Assembly (NCBI RefSeq): GCF_013256625.1
Contig: NZ_CP053908.1
Span: 4,526,001-4,590,000 of the forward strand
Reading direction: 5' to 3'
Origin: Hymenobacter sp. BRD128
GTDB taxonomy: Bacteria > Bacteroidota > Bacteroidia > Cytophagales > Hymenobacteraceae
DNA length: 64,000 nucleotides
Each line of letters opens with the position of its first letter. The first letter of the stretch is position 1. The translations under genes and the position numbers were made by a program. Below, piece after piece: positions 53,436-62,514 of this stretch. The notes beneath the pieces were generated by a model. That model was given only the letters and a program-made list of their open reading frames with translations. It was not told the DNA's origin and did not search any database.

Positions 53436-55535
53436 ATGAATTATAAGATTGTAGTAGTTTCGGCATTAATTTCTTCAGCAGGTAATTCTACCCATGCCCA
53501 AACCATTCACTCGCCCTCGGGCAAGCTAGCCCTGCGCTTTAGCCTGAGCGCGGCCGGCGAGCCGACGTACCAACTGAGCTACGGCGCCAAGCCGGTGCTG
53601 AAACCCAGCCGGCTAGGGGTGCTGGTGAAGGGCCAGCCCGGTTTTGAGCAGGGCCTGACGGTGGCGCGCGTCGATAGCAGCCAGCACGACGATACCTGGA
53701 CGCCCGTGTGGGGCGAAACCAAGACCATCCGCAACCACTACCGCGAGCTAGCCGTGACGGTGCAGCAGGCCGCCGCGCCCCGGCGCCGGATGGTGCTGCG
53801 CTTCCGGGTGTTCGACGATGGGCTGGGCTTCCGCTACGAGTGGGCCGCGCAGCCGGGCTTCACCTACTTCGTGGTGAGCGGCGAGCGCACCGAGTTCAAC
53901 CTGCCCGCCGACCACAAGGCATTCTGGATTCCGGGCGACTACGACTCTAACGAGTACGCCTACACTACCTCGCGGCTGAGCGCCGTGAACACCACGCCTA
54001 TCAAGCCCATCGAGCTGCCGGCCGCGCCCACGCGGGTGCAAACGCCGCTCATGCTCAAGGCCGATAACGGGCTGTACGTCAACATTCACGAGGCGGCGCT
54101 GGTCAACTACCCGGCCATGATGCTGAACGTGGACACCAAAACCTTCGGCCTGGCTAGCCAGCTCGTGCCCGACGCCGTGGGCAACCTCGCCTACCTGCAA
54201 GCACCCGAGCACACACCCTGGCGCACGGTGGTAGTAGCCGACAACGCGCCCGCCGTGCTGGCCAGCAAGCTCATCCTCAACCTCAACGAGCCCAGCAAAA
54301 TCGCCGATACGGGCTGGATTAAGCCCCAGAAATTCGTGGGCGTGTGGTGGGAAATGCAAACCGGCAAAGCCACCTGGAACTACGCCGACACCACCAACAT
54401 CAAGCTGGCCGGCACCAACTGGAACAAGCTCAAGCCCAACGGCCGCCACGGCGCCAACACGGCTAATGTGAAGCGCTACATCGACTTCGCCGCCGCGCAC
54501 CACATCCCCGGCGTGCTGGTCGAGGGCTGGAACGTGGGCTGGGAAGACTGGGTCGGTAACTGGAAGGAGGAAGTGTTTGACTTCGTGACGCCTTATCCCG
54601 ACTTCGACGTGGATGAGTTGCGCAACTACGCTGCCGACAAGGGCGTCAACATCATCATGCACCACGAAACCAGCGGCTCGGTCACCAACTACGAGCGCCG
54701 CCAGGAAGACGCCTACAAGTTCATGAACGACCACGGCTACACCTCGCTCAAGACCGGCTACGTGGGCAAAATAATCCCCCGGGGCGAGCACCACGACGGC
54801 CAGTGGATGGTGAATCACTACCTGCGCACCGCCCAAAAAACGGCCGCCAGCCGCATTATGGTTGATATGCACGAGTCGGTACGGCCCACCGGCCTGCACC
54901 GCACCTACCCCAACTGGCTAGCCTGCGAAGCCGCTCGCGGCAACGAGTTCAATGCCTTCAGCGAGGGCAACCCGCCCGAGCACGAGACGATTTTGCCCTT
55001 CACCCGCTTCATGGGCGGGCCGATGGACTACACGCCCGGCATCTTCAAGCTCACCAACTACGAGCCCACCGGCCAGCGCCGCGTGCACACCACCCTAGCC
55101 AAGCAATTGGCGCTGTACGTGACGCTCTACTCGCCCCTGCAAATGGCCGCCGACCTGCCCGAAAACTACAACGCCCACCTCGACGCCTTCAAGTTTATCG
55201 AAGACGTGCCCGTCGATTGGGACGATACCCGCATCCTGGCTGCCGAGCCCGGCGACTACATCACCACCGTGCGCCAGGCCAAGGGCAAAGACGAGTGGTA
55301 CCTGGGCAGCATCACCGACGAAAACGCCCGCACCCAGCCCATTAAGCTCGATTTTCTCACCCCCGGCCAGCGCTACGAAGCCACTATCTACGCCGATGGC
55401 AAAGGCGCCGACTGGCAGAAAAACCCCGCTAGCTACCAGATTACCAAGCAAGTCGTCACCAGCAAGTCGGCCCTCACGCTCAAGCTGGCGCCGGGCGGCG
55501 GCGCGGCCATCAGCTTCAAGCCGGTGAAGAAATAA
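53436..55535 (+). CDS. GH97 alpha-glucosidase (SusB type)
   Basis: A 699-residue secreted enzyme: a short signal ending at THAQ, a GH97 N-terminal beta-supersandwich (about 20-280), a (beta/alpha)8 catalytic domain (about 290-580) and a C-terminal beta domain. The segments HHETSGS, SLKTGYVG, IIPRGEHHDGQWMVNHYL, VDMHESVRPTG, ARGNEFNAF and GGPMDYTPGIF correspond to the inverting SusB subgroup, which uses a Glu base. The retaining subgroup's VD nucleophile is replaced by KTG. It should hydrolyse alpha-glucosides in the periplasm. It sits next to remnants of glucuronate genes but has no adjacent SusC/SusD. Confidence 0.94.
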   Translation: MNYKIVVVSALISSAGNSTHAQTIHSPSGKLALRFSLSAAGEPTYQLSYGAKPVLKPSRLGVLVKGQPGFEQGLTVARVDSSQHDDTWTPVWGETKTIRNHYRELAVTVQQAAAPRRRMVLRFRVFDDGLGFRYEWAAQPGFTYFVVSGERTEFNLPADHKAFWIPGDYDSNEYAYTTSRLSAVNTTPIKPIELPAAPTRVQTPLMLKADNGLYVNIHEAALVNYPAMMLNVDTKTFGLASQLVPDAVGNLAYLQAPEHTPWRTVVVADNAPAVLASKLILNLNEPSKIADTGWIKPQKFVGVWWEMQTGKATWNYADTTNIKLAGTNWNKLKPNGRHGANTANVKRYIDFAAAHHIPGVLVEGWNVGWEDWVGNWKEEVFDFVTPYPDFDVDELRNYAADKGVNIIMHHETSGSVTNYERRQEDAYKFMNDHGYTSLKTGYVGKIIPRGEHHDGQWMVNHYLRTAQKTAASRIMVDMHESVRPTGLHRTYPNWLACEAARGNEFNAFSEGNPPEHETILPFTRFMGGPMDYTPGIFKLTNYEPTGQRRVHTTLAKQLALYVTLYSPLQMAADLPENYNAHLDAFKFIEDVPVDWDDTRILAAEPGDYITTVRQAKGKDEWYLGSITDENARTQPIKLDFLTPGQRYEATIYADGKGADWQKNPASYQITKQVVTSKSALTLKLAPGGGAAISFKPVKK

Positions 55536-55586
55536 GTGGTCAGTAAAACCGATGTAAACCCCGTCGGCATGAGAGGCGGGGGATTA

Positions 55587-55756
55587 GTGATGTGACGCTC
55601 AACGTCACCGGTACGGGTTTTGATATTTTCGTGCGCCAGCACGCTTTCCACCACGCTCCACGTGAGGCCCGCCTTAGCGAGCGAGGCCTGCCGCGCCCGG
55701 ATTTCGGCCACCGGCCACACTTCACCATTCGGAATGTGGTGCAGCGCCCACTGATA
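55587..55756 (-). pseudogene. Mannonate dehydratase (UxuA) fragment
   Basis: About 55 codons on the minus strand read QWALHHIPNGEVWPV, AEIRARQASLAKAGLTWSVV and ESVLAHENIKTRTGDVERHI. This is the N-terminal segment of mannonate dehydratase, where HHIPNGEVW, GLTWSVVES and HENIKTRTG are diagnostic. Both ends are cut, and the remaining 330 or so residues are missing. The fragment sits between GH97 and beta-glucuronidase, so a complete glucuronate pathway once lay here. Confidence 0.85.
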
Positions 55757-55799
55757 ACTGAGAGCTATAGGTTTATAGCTGCTTCAGGGATGGGAGCGC

Positions 55800-57662
55800 T
55801 CATTGCCCATCATATTTGCGGGCCTGCTGGCGGTAGTATTCCTGCAGCACAAAAAAGGCCTTTTTCTTCGTTCCAGTGCTCGAAATCAGGCCTTTGCGGT
55901 TGAAACCATTTTGGTACACCGGGTGCTGGCGGCGGGTGGCGCGGAAGTCGGTTAGTATCCAGGGCGTCATGCCGCGCAGGCCAGGAATGGTACCCAGCAT
56001 CTTGAGCTGGTTTACGTAGAGCGCCTCCTGGTATTCCTCGCTCCAGCGGGTGTTGGCGTCGCCGTGGTAGCCGGCCAGCGCATCGCCGCCAAACTCGCTG
56101 ATAATAACCGGCTTGTTGTATTTAATATCGAAGGTGTACTTCGTGATTTCGCCCGGCAGGCCGCCCCAGTACCAGCCGGCGTACTCGTTGAAGCTCGTCA
56201 GGTCAAGGTACTCGCCCAGCGGGTCGTCCACGTGCATCACGTTATCGGGCGTGCGGTGCAGCTCCAGGGCGGCGGCCACGAGGCGGGTGTCATCCAGGCT
56301 TCGCGCTTTTTTCACCAGGCTGGTCATGAAATTCAGGCGCGGGTCGCCGAGCGGCGTCTCGTTGCCCACCGACCACACCACTACGCTCGCCCGGTTTTTA
56401 CCCATCGAAATGAGGTCGGAGAGCTGCGCCTCCGCATTTTGGTAGGTGGCGGGGTTTTCCCAGGCAATGGTCCAGTACACCGGCACTTCGGCCCACACGA
56501 GTAGGCCCAGCTCGTCGGCCAGCTTCAGCATGAGTTCGTTGTGTGGGTAGTGGGCTAGCCGCACGTAGTTGCAACCCAGCTCCTTCGCCCAGGTGAGCAG
56601 CATGCGCAGGTCGCCCTCGCCGCGCGCCCGGCCGGGGATGAGCGGGTTTTCATCGTGTATCGAAATGCCGCGCAGAAACGTCGGTTTGCCGTTCAGCAAA
56701 ATATCCTGCCCTTTGGTCTGAATCGTGCGGAAACCGATGCGGTCCTGCACCGCATCGGCGCCGCTGGCTAGGCTCACGGCGTAGCGCTTCGGGCTTTGCG
56801 GCGACCACAGCTGCAACTTCTTGGCCGGGCAGCGAAAGGTGGCGCGGCCGGCCGAGTCAGTTTTCAGCGTCTGTTTAATACCTGTCTCGGCGATGGTGAG
56901 CGTCACCGTCTGGCTAGCCCGGCTGGCTCCGTTCAGCTGCACGTAGCCGGCCAGGGTGCCGGGGTCGTTTTTGGCGAGCTGCACCTCGTAGTCCTTGATG
57001 AAGGTGCCGGGCGCCTCGGCCACGAACACGTCGCGGGTGATGCCGCCGTAGTTCCACCAGTCGGTGTTGATGGTGGGCACGGCGTCGGCGTGGCGGGTGT
57101 TGTCGGCCTTCACCACCACGAAGTTGTCGCCGCTAGGGTCCAGCTTGCCCGTCACCTCGTACTGGATGGGCGTGAAGCCGCCGCGGTGCATACCCAGCTT
57201 CTTGCCATTGAGGTAGATGTGCGCCTCGTAGTTGATGGCCCCGAAATACAGGAAATACCGCTTGCCGGCGGTAGGCAGCAGCTTGAAATTCTTCTTCAGC
57301 CAGATGGTGCCTTCGTAATACAAAAGCTTGGGGTCCTGCGAGTTCCAGTCACCGGGCACTTGCAGGGCGGGCGAGTGGTCGAAGTCGTACTCAATCAGCT
57401 CGGGCTCCTGCGAGCTGCTGGGCTTCTGATTGTCGTAGTAGCCGCCCTTGCCGGTTTTCGACTGGTCGAATGCCTCGCGGCGGTAGTCGTAAAAGCCGTT
57501 TTCGTAGGGGTCGATGATGTAGTTCCAGCTGCCGTTGAGGCTGAGCACGCGGCGGGCCGGCGCATTCTGGATAAGGCCCGACTGGGCACGCAGGGCAATG
57601 GGACCAACAAAGAGGGCGAGCAGCAGAGCGGCCAGCCGGCTAGGCCAGGAGCGAAAAAGCAT
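55800..57662 (-). CDS. uidA: GH2 beta-glucuronidase
   Basis: A 620-residue exported enzyme (signal MLFRSWPSRLAALLLALFVG, cleavage near LRAQ). It has the GH2 sugar-binding (RVLSLNGSWNY, GTIWLKKNF), immunoglobulin-like and TIM-barrel domains. The acid/base Glu is in WSVGNETP (about 435) and the nucleophile in IISEFGGDA (about 523). The NRK near residues 588-590 in GFNRKGLISSTG is the NxK motif that binds the glucuronate carboxylate and separates beta-glucuronidases from galactosidases. It would release glucuronic acid from periplasmic oligosaccharides, and the UxuA fragment next to it suits that use. I chose ATG 57660-57662 because the signal starts there. Confidence 0.9.
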   Translation of the reverse strand: MLFRSWPSRLAALLLALFVGPIALRAQSGLIQNAPARRVLSLNGSWNYIIDPYENGFYDYRREAFDQSKTGKGGYYDNQKPSSSQEPELIEYDFDHSPALQVPGDWNSQDPKLLYYEGTIWLKKNFKLLPTAGKRYFLYFGAINYEAHIYLNGKKLGMHRGGFTPIQYEVTGKLDPSGDNFVVVKADNTRHADAVPTINTDWWNYGGITRDVFVAEAPGTFIKDYEVQLAKNDPGTLAGYVQLNGASRASQTVTLTIAETGIKQTLKTDSAGRATFRCPAKKLQLWSPQSPKRYAVSLASGADAVQDRIGFRTIQTKGQDILLNGKPTFLRGISIHDENPLIPGRARGEGDLRMLLTWAKELGCNYVRLAHYPHNELMLKLADELGLLVWAEVPVYWTIAWENPATYQNAEAQLSDLISMGKNRASVVVWSVGNETPLGDPRLNFMTSLVKKARSLDDTRLVAAALELHRTPDNVMHVDDPLGEYLDLTSFNEYAGWYWGGLPGEITKYTFDIKYNKPVIISEFGGDALAGYHGDANTRWSEEYQEALYVNQLKMLGTIPGLRGMTPWILTDFRATRRQHPVYQNGFNRKGLISSTGTKKKAFFVLQEYYRQQARKYDGQ

Positions 57663-57850
57663 GGGTGGGAAAAGAAAATAACGCCGGGCCCAGACAGCCA
57701 CCTGGCCGGTGCTGGTCAGCCGGTAAGCGTCCGGGCCCGGCGGGGTACCGAAGCGCGGCCGGGCACCCGACTAGTGCCAGGGACGCCGGGCCACGCCGAA
57801 AGGTTGCGCGGACTATTTTCAGCAATATCTGAACGCGTTAAGAATCATTG

Positions 57851-59518
57851 TTACGAGAGCCCGGTAATGACGCCCTCGTCGTCAATATCCATTCCCTCGG
57901 AGGCCGGCACGACGGGGAGGCCGGGCATTCGCAGCAGGTTGCCGAGAATAGGAATAACGAAGCCCGCGCCGGTTGCCAGCTCAAATTCGCGCACCGTTAC
58001 CCGAAAGCCTTCGGGCCGGCCGATGAGCTTTTCATTGTCGGAAAAGGACTTTTGCGTCTTGGCCATGCACACCGGCAGGTGCGCGAGGCCCAGCCGGTTG
58101 ATGCGCCGAATGTCAGCCTCGGCTTTCGGGCTGTAGTCGACCCCCGCCGCCCCGTAGATTTCGTGGGCAATCGTCTCAATCTTCGCTTTAATTGGCTGGT
58201 CCCACGCGTATAGGGGCCGAAAGTGATTGGTGCCGCTGGCAATGCTGGCCAGCACTGCCTCGGCCAGCTGCGTGGCCCCCTTGCCCCCGTCGGCCCAGCT
58301 GGTGCTGACTACCGCCTGCACGCCCCGCTGCTGGCATAGCTGCTGCACCAGGGCTATTTCCTCGGGCGTATCACTGCTAAAGGCGTTGATAGCCACCACG
58401 GGCTGGAAGCCAAACTTCTGCGCATTCTCAATGTGCTTGCCGAGGTTGGCAAAGCCGTGGGCGCAGCGGGCTACATCGGGTGTGTTAAGTTCGGCGGGCG
58501 TGGCCCCGCCGTGGTGGCGCAGCGCCCGGATGGTAGCCACCAGGACCAGCGCGGCCGGCGCCAGTCCCGCGTAGCCACACTTGATATCCAAAAACTTCTC
58601 AGCCCCCAGGTCGGCCCCGAAGCCCGCTTCCGTGACAACGTAGTCGCCCAGCGACAAGCCCATCTTGGTGGCTAGCACCGTGTTGGTGCCCTGCGCAATG
58701 TTGGCAAACGGCCCCCCGTGCACGATGGCTGGGTTGCCTTCCAGGGTCTGCACGAGGTTGGGCTTGAGGGCATCGCGCAGTAGGATGGTCATGGCGGCTT
58801 CCGCCTTGAGCTGGCGGGCATACACCGGCTCGTTGGCGTAGGTAAAGCCCACGAGAATGTTGCCGAGGCGGGCTTTGAGGTCGGCCAGGCTGGTAGCCAG
58901 GCATAGAATGGCCATCACCTCGGAGGCGGCCGTGATGTTGAAGCCGTCACTGCGCATCACCCCGTTGGCCTTGCCCCCGAGGCCGATGATGATATTCCGC
59001 AGACTACGGTCGTTTACGTCCATCACCCGCTTCCACAGGATGGTGCGCGGGTCGAGTTGCAAAGGGTTGCCCGGGGCCTGCAGCGCGTTATCGAGCAGGG
59101 CCGCCAGCAGATTATTGGCCTTCTCCACGGCGCTGAAATCACCGGTAAAGTGCAGGTTGATGTCCTCCATGGGGCCTAGCTGCGAGTGGCCCCCGCCAGT
59201 AGCGCCGCCTTTGGCCCCAAATACCGGCCCGAGCGACGGCTCGCGCAAGACGGCAATTGCTTTTTTACCGAGTCGGTTCAACCCGTCGCTCAGGCCAACG
59301 GACATGGTCGTCTTGCCTTCGCCCGCCGGGGTAGGGGTCAGGGCCGTTACCAGAATGAGTTTGGCGGTAGCTATTTTTTCGGGCGCAAGTAATCGCAGCG
59401 GCAGTTTCGCTTTGTACTTGCCATACAGCTCCAGGTCGTCTTCGGCGATGCCAAGCCGGGCCGCCACCGTTTGAATAGGAAGTAAAGGAGTAGATTGGGC
59501 AATCGCGATGTCAGTCAT
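57851..59518 (-). CDS. fhs: Formate-tetrahydrofolate ligase
   Basis: Fhs makes 10-formyl-THF from formate, THF and ATP in the cytoplasm. The 555-residue sequence has the P-loop-like TPTPAGEGKTT (about 59-69), LREPSLGPVFGAKGGATGGG, NLHFTGD and SDGFNITAASEVMAILCL, all typical. The start ATG 59516-59518 removes a non-conserved 12-residue extension. Together with gcvT it supplies one-carbon units. Confidence 0.95.
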   Translation of the reverse strand: MTDIAIAQSTPLLPIQTVAARLGIAEDDLELYGKYKAKLPLRLLAPEKIATAKLILVTALTPTPAGEGKTTMSVGLSDGLNRLGKKAIAVLREPSLGPVFGAKGGATGGGHSQLGPMEDINLHFTGDFSAVEKANNLLAALLDNALQAPGNPLQLDPRTILWKRVMDVNDRSLRNIIIGLGGKANGVMRSDGFNITAASEVMAILCLATSLADLKARLGNILVGFTYANEPVYARQLKAEAAMTILLRDALKPNLVQTLEGNPAIVHGGPFANIAQGTNTVLATKMGLSLGDYVVTEAGFGADLGAEKFLDIKCGYAGLAPAALVLVATIRALRHHGGATPAELNTPDVARCAHGFANLGKHIENAQKFGFQPVVAINAFSSDTPEEIALVQQLCQQRGVQAVVSTSWADGGKGATQLAEAVLASIASGTNHFRPLYAWDQPIKAKIETIAHEIYGAAGVDYSPKAEADIRRINRLGLAHLPVCMAKTQKSFSDNEKLIGRPEGFRVTVREFELATGAGFVIPILGNLLRMPGLPVVPASEGMDIDDEGVITGLS

Positions 59519-59670
59519 ATAAGGGCGGGGCGGCTTGTTTGGCTGCTGTAACATCAGAGCCGCCGTTTTGTATGCGACCGGCCATGAGCAGACTCAAAAA
59601 GGATGCGGCAGGGGGCAGGCCGGAGTGCCTTAAAATTTTGAAGCAACCGGGCGTGCGGTATTTTGCGCCG

Positions 59671-60621
59671 CTAGCCCTCCTCGCCACCCGGCTGCGGGCT
59701 GGTGGGCGCCTGGTCCACGAGCGTGGTCAGCCAGCCCGCGATGTCGTGGTACACCCGGGGTTTAATTACTTCCTGCAGGATTTCGTGCCGCATACCAGGA
59801 TAAAGCACGACGCGCACGGCCCGAAAGCCGGCCTGCTGCAACTGCCGGGCCACGCGCCGAACGCCCTGGCCGAACTCCCCCACCGGGTCATTTTCGCCGC
59901 TTACCAGCAACAGCGGGAGCGCCTGCGGAATGCGCGCGGGCCAGTGCGCCCGCGTGGCGCGCACCATGAGCGAAAGCAGGGTGTAGAACCCATTATTGGT
60001 AAAGGGAATGCCGCACAAAGGGTCTTGCGCAAACGCCGCGCGATTCGGCTGGTCCACGCTCAGCCACCGGGTAGCATCCGGAGGGCCGGGCTCCTTAAAC
60101 TGACGGTTATTTAGCCACTCGAAAATGGCAGTAAGCAGCCGGGGCCGGCGCCGGGGAGCAGCCTTGTTGAGCACGCTCAGTAGGGCCCGCCCGAAGCCCG
60201 CCCCCGCCCGGCCCGCCGCCGTGCCCACCAAAACCGCCCCCTCAAACTGGTTTCCCGCCTGCTGAAGCAGGCAGCGCGCCACAAACGAGCCCATGGAATG
60301 GCCCAGCACAAAATGAGGCACCCCGGGAAACCAGCCTGCAACCAGCGCTGCCATTTGCTCCGCATCCTGAACAACCTGCTCGGCGGGGGCGGTGAGCTGG
60401 AAAAAGCCTAACTCCGCGGGGGTTTGGGCGGTGCAGCCGTGCCCAAGCTGGTCATAGGCCAGCACCGCAAACCCCTGTTGCGTCAGGTACCGGGCAAAGT
60501 CTGCGTAGCGCTGGCGGTGCTCCGCCATCCCGTGCAGCAGCAGCACGCTCGCTTTGGGCGGGCTATTGTCGGGCATAAATAACGTGTAGTGTAAGCCCGC
60601 GAGTTGACCTTCAGTTAGCAT
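59671..60621 (-). CDS. Alpha/beta hydrolase, lysophospholipase/monoacylglycerol lipase type
   Basis: A 316-residue serine hydrolase without signal peptide. LLLHGMAEHRQRY marks the oxyanion-hole strand, the nucleophile elbow is LGHSMGSFVAR (Ser about 112), the acid is in VSGENDPVGEFG and the His is in YPGMRHEILQE. The HGMAEHxxRY start and the ending resemble the Hydrolase_4 (monoacylglycerol lipase) group, which acts on lysolipids or monoglycerides. The C-terminal 15 residues are Pro/Gly-rich. Confidence 0.9.
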   Translation of the reverse strand: MLTEGQLAGLHYTLFMPDNSPPKASVLLLHGMAEHRQRYADFARYLTQQGFAVLAYDQLGHGCTAQTPAELGFFQLTAPAEQVVQDAEQMAALVAGWFPGVPHFVLGHSMGSFVARCLLQQAGNQFEGAVLVGTAAGRAGAGFGRALLSVLNKAAPRRRPRLLTAIFEWLNNRQFKEPGPPDATRWLSVDQPNRAAFAQDPLCGIPFTNNGFYTLLSLMVRATRAHWPARIPQALPLLLVSGENDPVGEFGQGVRRVARQLQQAGFRAVRVVLYPGMRHEILQEVIKPRVYHDIAGWLTTLVDQAPTSPQPGGEEG

Positions 60622-60723
60622 AGCATAGTAAATGACGCTAGGGAGCGCAGACCAGGAAGTGCCCGCGTGTTACTTGGGCTCGATGATAAGAGCTGCCCGC
60701 CGCCCGCCGCAACTGCCCGAAGC

Positions 60724-60891
60724 CAGACAATTAGCCAGGATAAAATTATATCTACTGACCCACCATACTATGACAACATTGGTTATGCTGACTTGTCGGA
60801 TTTCTTTTACGTGTGGTTGCGCCGCTGCTTACGCCCTCAATATCCGCAGTTATTTTCTACCATTGCTGTTCCCAAAGCAGAAGAGTTGTGG
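60724..60891 (+). pseudogene. DUF1156 adenine-specific DNA methyltransferase fragment
   Basis: The frame reads SQTISQDKIISTDPPYYDN, then IGYADLSDFFYVWLRRCL, RPQYPQLFSTIAVPKAEEL, and is cut by the IS3 element. DPPYY is the methyltransferase catalytic motif, and the following DLSDFFYVWLRR and AVPKAEEL are specific to DUF1156 proteins of anti-phage gene clusters. Only about 56 of some 900 residues remain. Sequence upstream is unrelated. Confidence 0.85.
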
Positions 60892-60941
60892 TGAGGTGGT
60901 CTAACTGAGCGAGACAGAATTGGGCAGTACTTTTCTTCTCG

Positions 60942-61223
60942 ATGGAAAAGCCCGACAAACGCCGCAAATATGATGCAGCTTTCAAAGCGGAGGCTCTACG
61001 CATGGCCAACGAAAGCCGCTCGACCCAAGCCGCTGCCCGGGCCTTGAATCTGAATCCCAAGCTACTCTATAAGTGGCAGCAGGATGCCCTGCCTGCCCTA
61101 CCTAGCGACCCGGCCGAAGCGGCCGAGGTGCGCCAGTTGCGCGCCGCCAACAAGCGGTTGGCGCAAGAGCTGGAGATTTTAAAAAAAGCCATTGCCATCT
61201 TCAGTACCCCGCCGGCCTCGTGA
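60942..61223 (+). CDS. IS3-family transposase OrfA
   Basis: A 93-residue helix-turn-helix protein (RRKYDAAFKAEALRMANES, STQAAARALNLNPKLLYKWQ) with a C-terminal leucine-zipper-like coiled coil (VRQLRAANKRLAQELEILKKA). It binds the IS ends. The A7G at 61181-61188 can shift ribosomes -1 into orfB, making the OrfAB transposase. The orfB frame is open from that point. The stop overlaps the orfB start region by four bases. Confidence 0.92.
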   Translation: MEKPDKRRKYDAAFKAEALRMANESRSTQAAARALNLNPKLLYKWQQDALPALPSDPAEAAEVRQLRAANKRLAQELEILKKAIAIFSTPPAS

Positions 61224-62086
61224 GCCGTTATCAGTTCATTGACCAGCAGCGCGCTAGCTACCCCGTGCGCCTGCTCTGCCGGGTGCTGAGCGTGACGCCG
61301 GGTTGCTACTACGCCTGGTCGGCACAGGTAGCTACCCCACCGCAACCGGGTAGGGAGGTAAGCTGGGAAGCAGCCCTGGTACAAGCCTTTACGCACCACA
61401 AGCAACGGTACGGTACCCGCCGGCTGCGGGCCGAGCTCCAAGCCCAGGGCTACCGCGTCGGCCGCCAGCGCTTACGCACCGAACTGCGCCGTCGGGGACT
61501 GCGCGCCGTGCAGCCTAGGGCCTTTACTCCGTGCACCACCGACTCCACGCATGGGCTGCGCTGCGCCCCCAATCGGCTGCTCGACCAGCCCGCCCCGACC
61601 CATGCTAATCAGGTATGGGTCAGCGATATTACCTACTTACCCCTGGCCTCTGGGCAGTGGGCCTATCTCTGCGCTTTCCAGGACGCCTATACCCGCCAAG
61701 TCGTGGGCTGGCAGGTACTGGCAACCATGCCCGAAGAGCTGGTGACCAGCGCCTTACGCCGCGCCCTACTGGCTCGGCAGCCCGCCCCCGGCCTGCTGGT
61801 GCACTCCGACCACGGCGGGCAGTACTGCGGCAAGGCCTACCACGCCCTGCTGCACCGCCACGAAGCCGTGCGCTCGCAGAGTCGGCGCGGGGAGTGCCTC
61901 GACAACGCGCAGGCTGAAAGCCGGTGGTCACGACTGAAAACGGAGGAACTCGAACAGCGCGAGTGGCCTGTTTTTCGCGATTTAGCCGATGCCCAGCACA
62001 GCGTGGCCACGTATTTTGACTACTACAATTACGAGCGCCGCCACTCCGCACTCGCTTATCAGACCCCACAAGCCTTTTACTTATAG
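61220..62086 (+). CDS. IS3-family transposase OrfB (DDE integrase core)
   Basis: A 288-residue catalytic part with a GTG start at 61220 if initiated independently. An HTH_21 region (YGTRRLRAELQAQGY) precedes the rve integrase core, whose DDE residues are Asp in WVSDITYLP, Asp in LVHSDHGGQY and Glu in NAQAESRWSRLKTE, with DYYNYERRHSAL after it. All are intact, so the element may still move. Frameshifting from orfA is the likely route of expression. Confidence 0.93.
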   Translation: MSRYQFIDQQRASYPVRLLCRVLSVTPGCYYAWSAQVATPPQPGREVSWEAALVQAFTHHKQRYGTRRLRAELQAQGYRVGRQRLRTELRRRGLRAVQPRAFTPCTTDSTHGLRCAPNRLLDQPAPTHANQVWVSDITYLPLASGQWAYLCAFQDAYTRQVVGWQVLATMPEELVTSALRRALLARQPAPGLLVHSDHGGQYCGKAYHALLHRHEAVRSQSRRGECLDNAQAESRWSRLKTEELEQREWPVFRDLADAQHSVATYFDYYNYERRHSALAYQTPQAFYL

Positions 62087-62178
62087 CAACTTAAAACGCT
62101 GTCCTAAACTGTCTTGCTTAACTGGACCACCTCAACACTAGCTTTAGTGCACAAGAGGGTACTGCTCCTGGTTATTAA

Positions 62179-62418
62179 AAGCCAAAAGCCGTAACTAAAT
62201 ACATTGGCACCGCTTCCTTAAATGCTCGAAAAGCTCGCACACAGTTCGAAGAAATTTTTGACGAAATAATCGCGGTACTCAACCAAAATCCTGATGCTAC
62301 CATTGAGCTTTCACTGGATATTAAAGCCACTAGCCCAGCCGCATTTGATGAAAAATTAGTGCGCACGCTGCGCGAAAACAGTTCTGCGTTGCGCTTTACT
62401 TCGCAGCAGGTTGAGTAA
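62179..62418 (+). pseudogene. C-terminal fragment of a DUF499 AAA-like ATPase
   Basis: Eighty codons from KPKAVTKYIGTASLN to LRENSSALRFTSQQVE, ending at TAA 62416-62418. The KYIGTxxLN, ATIELSLDIKA and VRTLRENSSALRFTSQ pattern matches the C-terminal end of DUF499 ATP-binding proteins, which accompany DUF1156 methyltransferases in defence clusters. Everything upstream is missing up to the IS right end. A frame on the opposite strand over the same bases has no family character. Confidence 0.65.
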
Positions 62419-62514
62419 TCCCTGACCAGCATTTGTGCAGTAGCCGGAAGCGGCTCAATAGCAAGCCCGATTTTTTCATTATTTTTCGCCTGGTAACTTG
62501 CTATTCTCCGTTTC

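Larger units (their letters stand above)
60892..62134 (+). mobile_element. IS3-family insertion sequence
   Basis: A 1243-bp element with imperfect terminal inverted repeats starting TGAGGTGGTC at 60892 and ending with the complement at 62134; matching continues through AAGACAG-like bases. It carries overlapping orfA and orfB with an A7G slippery site. The three bases outside the ends (TGG left, ACA right) do not match, so no target duplication is seen. The flanks belong to different genes. Confidence 0.9.
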
